Origin: Helicobacteraceae bacterium
GTDB taxonomy: Bacteria > Campylobacterota > Campylobacteria > Campylobacterales > Sulfurimonadaceae
Direction of reading: 5' to 3'
DNA: 9,896 bases
NCBI GenBank assembly: GCA_030596305.1
Contig: JAUVKK010000017.1
Span: 1 to 9,896 of the forward strand
Shown: in pieces, positions 5,545-9,896 of the stretch
Numbering within the stretch: position 1 is the first letter of the stretch
Layout: every line of letters starts with the position of its first letter
Made by a program: the position numbers and the translations under genes
Notes under the pieces: model-generated
Seen by the model: the letters and a program-made list of their open reading frames with translations, nothing else
The model's database searches: none
Told to the model about the DNA's origin: nothing

Positions 5545-6937
5545 TGCTGATCTCCATATCAGACTCGTTGTCTAACTGAGTGATCACACTTTTAAGTGTT
5601 GCATTGATCTTGAGTTTTTGCTCACCAATGATGTGCGGCAGTTCCAATACAGCATCCTGATACTGTACCAGGTCTTTTTTGAACTTTGCATCAACGATCT
5701 TGATAATATGTTCTTCATCCAGTTCTGAGCGCTCTCTAAAGTATGCAGGTGCTTCATCGGTACGGTTATCATTATTTACTTCACGATAGAGACTTAACAT
5801 CGCATTGTAGGTGTTATTGAGATAGTGATAATACTCTTTATAATGATCCTGCAGTTTTTGTCTGAAGATCGGAACTTCCATCAACTCTTGCATGATCACT
5901 TTAGAGGTCATCTGACGTGTTTCAAGCTTGTTGAGAATAGATCTTGAACTGCTTTCTATTTCATGAAGCAGATCTTCTTTTAATTCGTTAAAGTCAATCA
6001 ACGACTCTTGATATTTACGGTCAAGGTCACCGTAATGAGGGTATTCATCATCCATCTTGTAAAAATCTGTAAAGGCGATCAGAAACGAGAGCAGCCCGAC
6101 TATCACCAAGATGATCGAGTCAAACTCATTCAGGCCAAAGGGATTTTGCACAAAGGTCTTGATCGCTTCCACATAAGCGGCATCCGGGTCAATACCGAGC
6201 TGAACACGGAGATGCCCAACCAGGAAGTTAAAGAGTATGACCAGTACTACAGCACTTAAAAGAGCAGAAAGAACACCGTATTTTAAAACAGGCGATTTTT
6301 TAACAAGATTAAGTTTTTTAACCAGATACCCGCCAAGAAAAAAAGCAAAAACGATGTTGATCAGGGAGATGATCAGTGCCTGTGCAGCTCCACCGATAAG
6401 TCCAAGTTCATTACCTTTGGCAAAGAAGTACGCATTCAGCGATGTCTCACTAAGCAAAATCACCATGATGATACCGATATAAAGTATCTTTGAATGGGGA
6501 TAAGATGCTTCGCGTGTGATGCCGTTTTTTTGTTTGAATTTCTCTAGGTCATTCTTACGAACACTGAACTCATGTTTGACCTCTTTAATGCGCTGCTTGG
6601 CACTTTCTTGAAAAGTAGTGATGTTTTGCATAAACTCTTCACTCGCATATTTAGCTTCAGCCAAGGTTGTCGAGATATCACTTACACGCATTGCCATATG
6701 GTCATAAGAGGCCACTTTCTTATAGATCTCTTGTTTGACTGCGGAGAGTTTATCAGTAAAAAATGTGGTAATTTTCTGTTCGTTGACATCAAAATGCTGG
6801 CTGTCGGTTAGCGGCTTGTTCTCTCTGGCTTGAAGCTTTGCCAAAGCATTTATGTTGAGCTCTTCTTTTAGATCATCAAAATCATACTGTTCAAAAAGTG
6901 TATCTTCATTGTCGAGTGTTCTCTTTTTTTTAGCCAC
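5537..6937 (-). CDS. Four-helix membrane protein with flanking coiled coils, first gene of the operon (unknown function)
   Basis: 466 residues, starting at a GTG (6935-6937) preceded by AAGGCGGA; the ATG two bases upstream is out of frame. The N-terminal 150 residues are charged and helical. They are followed by membrane helices near 151-172, 179-205, 219-241 and 274-292, then a charged helical C-terminal region (293-466) with a YYHYLNNTYNAM stretch at 369-380. Helices 1-2 carry a distinctive E164-x3-N168-x2-FF pattern, a GLIGGAAQA turn (179-187) and a second Asn (N194), with an acidic residue (E164) inside a membrane helix. Basic residues after helix 2 and at the N-terminus suggest that both ends are cytoplasmic. 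I do not recognise the family. The 8-bp overlap with the VWA-like gene and the shared direction show that it belongs to the motor-like operon, possibly as a membrane scaffold or regulator. No secure promoter was found in the 219 bases upstream. Confidence 0.7.
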   Translation of the reverse strand: MAKKKRTLDNEDTLFEQYDFDDLKEELNINALAKLQARENKPLTDSQHFDVNEQKITTFFTDKLSAVKQEIYKKVASYDHMAMRVSDISTTLAEAKYASEEFMQNITTFQESAKQRIKEVKHEFSVRKNDLEKFKQKNGITREASYPHSKILYIGIIMVILLSETSLNAYFFAKGNELGLIGGAAQALIISLINIVFAFFLGGYLVKKLNLVKKSPVLKYGVLSALLSAVVLVILFNFLVGHLRVQLGIDPDAAYVEAIKTFVQNPFGLNEFDSIILVIVGLLSFLIAFTDFYKMDDEYPHYGDLDRKYQESLIDFNELKEDLLHEIESSSRSILNKLETRQMTSKVIMQELMEVPIFRQKLQDHYKEYYHYLNNTYNAMLSLYREVNNDNRTDEAPAYFRERSELDEEHIIKIVDAKFKKDLVQYQDAVLELPHIIGEQKLKINATLKSVITQLDNESDMEISNG

Positions 6938-7007
6938 ATTCCGCCTTGTTCTTAGTGTAGATAAATCGTATATCTTCTAAATCTATAATCTTCTTTAATA
7001 ATGCTAC

Positions 7008-7131
7008 ATTCTACAGTGTTTATATTTATGTTTATTTAAATGATACTATTTTGAGGAGATGATCGCTGATGTTGCTATATTTGCAGTGTTATTGAAACTT
7101 CTAAACATCTACAGGAAGATCACTGTAGAAT
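7008..7131. repeat. Inverted repeats in the 219-bp gap ahead of the four-gene operon
   Basis: ATTCTACAGTG at 7008-7018 is repeated exactly in inverse orientation (CACTGTAGAAT) at 7121-7131, about 100 bases away. A third copy of the core, TCTACAG at 7108-7114, pairs with CTGTAGA at 7123-7129 to give a seven-base-pair hairpin with an eight-base loop. No good T-run follows on either strand, so a terminator is unlikely. The stretch between (7019-7080) is T-rich, with repeated TTTAT. The elements could be operator half-sites or a degenerate mobile remnant. The gap (6938-7156) shows no gene and no promoter I would defend for the operon. Confidence 0.5.
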
Positions 7132-7156
7132 TGAGACGTTCTAAGTAGTTTCTAAA

Positions 7157-7717
7157 TTATTGAACCTTATATTGCTCTTTTAACTCTGCAAGATAGTACT
7201 TTACATTTTGCAGATGGGTATAGAGTTTTTGAAAGTCATCTCGATGTTGAACAGCTGTATAAAAGCTTATCAATGCTGATGAGACACCGCCTGTGCCAAG
7301 TGTCGATGAAGAACCAGTAATAGTATGCACGATCTCTTCAACTGCTTTATAGTCTGATCCCTTGATCGCCGTCTCAATACGCGGTACCTCAGATTCCAAC
7401 GCTTTTACAAGATCATACACAAAACTGTCCGCTTCTTCTTGTGTTAGCCCCATCTCATCAACCGCTCTGTTATTGTCATATTTGGCATACTCTTTTGTCG
7501 GAATGACAATATCTTTAGACTCAAACTTCTCATCAATAGTAGACTCATCCTCTTGCACTTTTTGAGCATACTCGTTTAACATGTTTTTAAGAGACTCAGC
7601 TTGTGACGCGGCAGACTTTACTTTTGAACTACGGTATGTCAAGTAAATAGAGTAAAATATCAATCCTGCCAATATAGCAATTGCGAGGGAGAGAAGAATA
7701 ACTTCAGAGTTGTTCAT
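7157..7717 (-). CDS. Membrane-anchored Hpt (histidine phosphotransfer) domain protein
   Basis: With the start at 7717 (MNNSEVILLS) the protein has 186 residues. One N-terminal helix (about 5-27) is followed by basic YRSSKVKS, which places the rest in the cytoplasm. A variable charged linker follows (35-90), then an Hpt-like helical bundle (about 98-182). H131 in VHTITGSSSTLG matches the HxLKGSSxxLG phospho-acceptor motif, although the usual Lys is replaced by Thr. Hpt domains relay phosphate between receiver domains in multistep two-component systems. No kinase or response regulator is present in the window, so its partner must lie elsewhere. An ATG nine codons upstream (7744) is possible, but it would lie about at the transcription start predicted from the -10 box at 7751-7756 and has no binding site. 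It sits upstream of and co-directional with the four-gene operon; a functional link is not shown. Confidence 0.78.
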   Translation of the reverse strand: MNNSEVILLSLAIAILAGLIFYSIYLTYRSSKVKSAASQAESLKNMLNEYAQKVQEDESTIDEKFESKDIVIPTKEYAKYDNNRAVDEMGLTQEEADSFVYDLVKALESEVPRIETAIKGSDYKAVEEIVHTITGSSSTLGTGGVSSALISFYTAVQHRDDFQKLYTHLQNVKYYLAELKEQYKVQ

Positions 7718-7750
7718 AGGCTTACTTTCATGAGTTAGTATCATTAAACT

Positions 7751-7756
7751 ACTATA
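7751..7756 (-). promoter_or_regulatory. Candidate -10 box (TATAGT) for the Hpt gene
   Basis: On the minus strand TATAGT follows a T-rich stretch (TTTAGTTTTCT) typical of Campylobacterota promoters. It lies about 34 bases before the ATG at 7717, predicting a start of transcription near 7744 and favouring the 7717 start codon. No clear -35 box is seen. Confidence 0.4.
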
Positions 7757-7813
7757 AGAAAACTAAATTGAAATTGAAATTTAAAACTTCTTAGTTAAAA
7801 ATTGTGTTTGTGT

Positions 7814-8218
7814 TTATATATCGTAATGATAAGGCTGAAAAGCTCTGTCAAGTTCAGAGAGCTTTAACATAAAAAGGCTTTTGACTTTTTCATGGATATC
7901 CGCCCAAAAATACTCCAGTATAACACTTGCACCTACATTGCCCTCTATCTTACAGAGTGCCCCTTCAAGAACCTCGATGATCTCAAGAACGGTTATCTCA
8001 TGAGCAGCATGAGCAAGTTTGTACCCACCGTTAGCACCTCTAATACTGCTGACCAAACCGCCTTTTCGAAGTGCCGAGAGAAGTTGTTCCAGATATGAGT
8101 GCGAGACCTGTGTCATAGCTGCGATCTCTTTTATCTGCATTGCACGGTTATTCGGTGCATGTGACAGCACATGCATCGCAGCTAATCCATAGATCCCCCG
8201 TGTAGAGATACCAGCCAT
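7814..8218 (-). CDS. Rrf2-family transcriptional regulator lacking the Fe-S cysteine triad
   Basis: With the ATG at 8216-8218 the protein has 134 residues. Residues 1-70 form the winged helix typical of Rrf2 proteins: STRGIYGLAAM near the start, the helix-turn-helix around QIKEIAAMTQVSHSYLEQLL, and the wing GLVSSIRGANGGYKL (54-68). Rrf2 members such as IscR bind a [2Fe-2S] cluster through three clustered Cys. Here only C89 remains in that region (EGALCKIEG), and there is no other Cys, so it is more likely a cluster-free type as in CymR or a sensor using one thiol. Its start overlaps the stop of the DUF4395 gene (TAATG), so the two are coupled and share the promoter at 8702-8730. The palindrome at 8675-8695 is a plausible site for autoregulation. 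A 17-residue longer reading from 8266 is less likely because it overlaps the upstream gene. Confidence 0.87.
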   Translation of the reverse strand: MAGISTRGIYGLAAMHVLSHAPNNRAMQIKEIAAMTQVSHSYLEQLLSALRKGGLVSSIRGANGGYKLAHAAHEITVLEIIEVLEGALCKIEGNVGASVILEYFWADIHEKVKSLFMLKLSELDRAFQPYHYDI

Positions 8219-8658
8219 TACAGACGCTCTGGCACAAAGCGACGATATATAAAGTAGATCTTGCAACCTATACAGTAGCCAAACAGTAACTCAAGTGAAA
8301 GACAAAACATAAAAACGCTTACTGCTGAGTACATCAAAACATTCAGACCGGCCAGGTTAGCTGCCAGTGATATAAATACAAAGAAGAGTCCAAAATGTGC
8401 CGCTAAACGTTTTGCACCGACATCCACCATCGCAGGTTTAAGCCCAAACACTTTTTTTAGCGTAGTCGAGATCTGAAAAACCAGACTATGACTTTTATTG
8501 CCGTAAAGACGGATCATAAAATCGAATCCTAGAAAAAGTAATATTAACGGATTCGTAGTAAACACAAACAGTGCAAGTAATAAAAACACTGAAAGTGCAT
8601 TTAGACGTGCGACAGTCCCATCGATCTGACGAAATGAAAGTGGACAAGATTGAGCCAT
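8218..8658 (-). CDS. DUF4395 family integral membrane protein
   Basis: 146 residues. The N-terminal CP dipeptide (C5-P6), an RLNALSVFLLL start to the first helix, DFMIRLYG (46-53), a KRLAAHFGLFF segment (83-93) and a C-terminal GYCIGCKIYF (127-136) with C129 and C132 match the DUF4395 pattern. Membrane helices lie near 19-47, 88-106 and 109-130. The function of DUF4395 is unknown. The paired Cys near the C-terminal membrane face, and the common occurrence of the family next to thioredoxin- or rhodanese-like proteins, suggest thiol or sulfur chemistry, but that is inference. A good AAAGGAAAA ribosome binding site (8661-8669) precedes the ATG. It is the first gene of a two-gene operon with the Rrf2 regulator, so its expression is probably controlled by that regulator. 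Confidence 0.85.
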   Translation of the reverse strand: MAQSCPLSFRQIDGTVARLNALSVFLLLALFVFTTNPLILLFLGFDFMIRLYGNKSHSLVFQISTTLKKVFGLKPAMVDVGAKRLAAHFGLFFVFISLAANLAGLNVLMYSAVSVFMFCLSLELLFGYCIGCKIYFIYRRFVPERL

Positions 8659-8674
8659 ATTTTTCCTTTATTAG

Positions 8675-8695
8675 ATAACAATACCTAATAGTTAT
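8675..8695 (-). promoter_or_regulatory. Candidate Rrf2 operator: imperfect 21-bp palindrome at the transcription start
   Basis: The half-sites read ATAACnAT and ATnGTTAT around a five-base centre, with seven of ten positions symmetric. It begins about seven bases after the -10 box, so a bound dimer would block initiation. Rrf2 regulators usually bind such AT-rich dyads near their own promoters. Binding by the encoded protein is inferred from position. Confidence 0.5.
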
Positions 8696-8701
8696 GTTGA
8701 G

Positions 8702-8730
8702 ATAATATAGCTACATCATCTTAATGTCAA
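8702..8730 (-). promoter_or_regulatory. Sigma70 promoter of the DUF4395-Rrf2 operon
   Basis: On the minus strand a perfect -35 TTGACA (8725-8730) is followed by a 17-base spacer and a -10 TATTAT (8702-8707). Transcription should start near 8695, giving a leader of about 37 bases. It is the best-formed promoter in the window and lies directly after the bestrophin gene's stop, showing that the pair is transcribed independently. Confidence 0.75.
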
Positions 8731-8754
8731 CTATCCTTACTTGTTTAGTCAGGT

Positions 8755-9630
8755 TTAGTCAATATAGAAATCTTTCGGCTTTAATGGTCCTGGGATGTTC
8801 TCATCTTGTAACAATGTCAGGATATTGATCTCGATGTTCCGTGAGATCGAACTGACAGGTACATCTGTCGGCCTATTCTCAAAAGGGTCTTGCAGGTGTT
8901 CAGCCGCTTTTTCCAACAAAAAGAATGGTGCCGCGATCAAGATCAGTAGCAGTATCTCCCACTGATGCCCTAGGTTGGCTAGAGAGATAGATATAAAACC
9001 TAAAAAAAGATAGATGGAGAGGTGCAAGTAACGCTGATACTCTGAGGGAAAGACAGTGTTTTTTATGCGTTCAGCCTGCCCCATAGAGGATACAAGACGT
9101 ACCATAGTACTATCGATCTGCATCTTTTCATAGCTGTTTAGCTCTAAGGATAGCAGTGAGCTCATTTGATATTGCATAATCAGTAATGGAGCGTGCGATG
9201 CCTCTTTATAAACAAGATACTCATCACCTGCAATATATTTCTTGATCGTGATGTCAATTGGTCTTTTACGTAACATCAATGCCACTGCTTCTACCCAAAC
9301 GATATGACGTTTGGCCATTATTTCAACGTTTTGTCGATCACTGCTCTGGGTAAAGCTCAGTAACTGAAGCACTAAGCTTCTGGAGTCATTGACGACTGCA
9401 CCCCAGATCTTTCGCGCTTCCCACCAACGTTCATAGGACTGTGCCAATCTAAATGAGAGAATAAGAGAGATAGCAGTACCTAAAAGTGCTGAGATCGCTA
9501 TGGGTATGGATGGAAATTCCACATAATAGTGCGCCACTGTCGCTATGACAGTAAAGACAGTGACCAAAAATATATCTTTACTTGCACTGGTATAAAGGTA
9601 TTTAAGGGGAAGTTTATTGGCTAAGAGCAT
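8755..9630 (-). CDS. Bestrophin-family anion channel protein
   Basis: 291 residues, full length for bacterial bestrophins (older name UPF0187). The family signature FRLAQSYERWWEARKIWG is at residues 60-77, and the C-terminal AEHLQDPFENRPTDVP at 243-258 is the conserved bestrophin acidic/Pro region. Membrane helices lie near 20-36, 42-59, 203-220 and 224-241, with a soluble helical region between. Bacterial relatives form pentameric channels in the inner membrane; some conduct cations and some anions, so the ion is not certain. The ATG at 9628-9630 lacks an obvious Shine-Dalgarno. It is flanked by trpB upstream and the DUF4395 operon downstream, with a likely promoter of its own at 9676-9681. 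Confidence 0.9.
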   Translation of the reverse strand: MLLANKLPLKYLYTSASKDIFLVTVFTVIATVAHYYVEFPSIPIAISALLGTAISLILSFRLAQSYERWWEARKIWGAVVNDSRSLVLQLLSFTQSSDRQNVEIMAKRHIVWVEAVALMLRKRPIDITIKKYIAGDEYLVYKEASHAPLLIMQYQMSSLLSLELNSYEKMQIDSTMVRLVSSMGQAERIKNTVFPSEYQRYLHLSIYLFLGFISISLANLGHQWEILLLILIAAPFFLLEKAAEHLQDPFENRPTDVPVSSISRNIEINILTLLQDENIPGPLKPKDFYID

Positions 9631-9675
9631 AAGAGACTACCATTTAAAGAGATGCCACATACTACTACATATTGA

Positions 9676-9681
9676 ATTATA
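9676..9681 (-). promoter_or_regulatory. Candidate -10 box (TATAAT) for the bestrophin gene
   Basis: A perfect TATAAT on the minus strand lies 45 bases before the ATG at 9630, predicting a leader of about 40 bases. The -35 region is weak. Its presence in the 119-bp gap after trpB suggests that the bestrophin gene has its own promoter. Confidence 0.5.
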
Positions 9682-9711
9682 AGGAGTATAGAGACTGCCT
9701 TTGTGTATCTA

Positions 9712-9732
9712 GCAGATAAGCGATCTATCTGC
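9712..9732. repeat. Inverted repeat just downstream of trpB
   Basis: GCAGATA (9712-9718) and TATCTGC (9726-9732) are a perfect seven-base inverted repeat with a seven-base loop, 18 bases past the trpB stop. On the minus strand no T-run follows the stem, so it is at best a weak terminator or an mRNA 3'-end stabiliser. Confidence 0.4.
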
Positions 9733-9749
9733 CACACCTTGCACTAAAT

Positions 9750-9896
9750 CTAAGGCTTGGGAGGGATGGGGTGGTTTTCTACGACAAAATCAATATCTTT
9801 ATCACCACGACCGCTAAGGTTGATCAAAATCGAATCTTTTGGATTCTCTTTTGCCAACTTCATCGCATAAGCAACAGCATGTGCAGACTCAAGTGC
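9750..9896 (-). CDS. trpB: Tryptophan synthase beta chain, C-terminal 48 residues (runs off right edge)
   Basis: The reading frame enters at the right edge with [15 protein letters not shown] and continues through [16 protein letters not shown] to a TAG at 9750-9752. This is the highly conserved end of TrpB: the Glu and His of ESAH belong to the PLP-site region, and the Ser of NLSGRGDKD corresponds to the residue that contacts the cofactor's pyridine nitrogen. TrpB makes L-tryptophan from indole and serine in the TrpAB complex. The end ENHPIPPKP is an intact C-terminus, so the gene is cut only by the window. No trpA follows; the next gene is a bestrophin, so trpA must lie elsewhere. Confidence 0.93.
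   Translation of the reverse strand, partial: ALESAHAVAYAMKLAKENPKDSILINLSGRGDKDIDFVVENHPIPPKP

Noticed and set aside
2125..6937. Calling the operon Zorya outright
   Set aside because: The MotB-like protein lacks the OmpA-type domain of ZorB, and there is no ZorC, ZorD or ZorE-like gene; two other components are present instead.
7108..7129. Hairpin as rho-independent terminator of the Hpt gene
   Set aside because: The stem is only seven base pairs with an eight-base loop and is not followed by a T-run on the minus strand.
8743..8760. Direct repeat of GTTTAGTC spaced by ten bases at the end of the bestrophin gene
   Set aside because: Too short to interpret; it simply gives a second TAA close after the stop codon and no associated element is visible.

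Overview
The window looks like chromosomal DNA from a free-living member of the Campylobacterota (epsilonproteobacteria), of Sulfurimonas/Sulfurovum type. This is inferred from a moderately AT-rich sequence, compact overlapping genes, TATAAT-type -10 boxes with poor -35 elements, and the overall protein style; no marker gene fixes the genus. Almost everything lies on the minus strand. Only one gene, a nucleoside 2-deoxyribosyltransferase-family protein, is on the plus strand.

Region 1 (1-1539, minus) is a translationally coupled trio for lipid-linked sugar transfer. In transcription order it holds a GtrA-family membrane protein, a polyprenyl-phosphate-sugar synthase (GT2, DPM1-like), and the N-terminal part of a GT39/ArnT-like membrane glycosyltransferase that runs off the left edge. 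Together they could charge a polyprenyl phosphate with sugar, move it across the membrane and transfer it to an acceptor. Region 2 (1569-2090, plus) is the deoxyribosyltransferase-family gene with its promoter, divergent from the trio.

Region 3 (2123-6937, minus) is the most interesting part: four tightly packed genes that I cannot assign to any named system. In order they encode a GTG-started four-helix membrane protein flanked by coiled coils, a membrane-anchored protein with a degenerate von Willebrand A-like (VWA) domain, a MotA/ExbB/ZorA-like four-helix protein with a very long cytoplasmic coiled-coil tail built of a 26-residue (15+11) repeat, and a MotB/ZorB-like single-helix protein. 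The last has Glu instead of the usual channel Asp, no OmpA peptidoglycan domain, and an unfamiliar C-terminal domain. A hairpin plus T-run overlapping the last codons of the final gene probably ends the transcript. I infer an ion-driven, Zorya/MotAB-like membrane complex with two extra membrane partners. No nuclease or helicase effector lies in the operon, so a defence role is only a possibility.

Region 4 (6938-8760, minus) has a 219-bp intergenic stretch with inverted repeats, a membrane-anchored Hpt phosphotransfer protein, then an Rrf2-type regulator coupled to a DUF4395 membrane protein. That pair sits behind a clear sigma70 promoter (TTGACA-17-TATTAT), with an imperfect 21-bp palindrome at the expected transcription start as a candidate operator. 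Region 5 (8755-9896, minus) has a bestrophin-family anion channel and the C-terminal 48 residues of TrpB (tryptophan synthase beta).

No tRNA, rRNA, CRISPR array, insertion sequence or phage gene was seen. No gene-free gap exceeds 300 bases.
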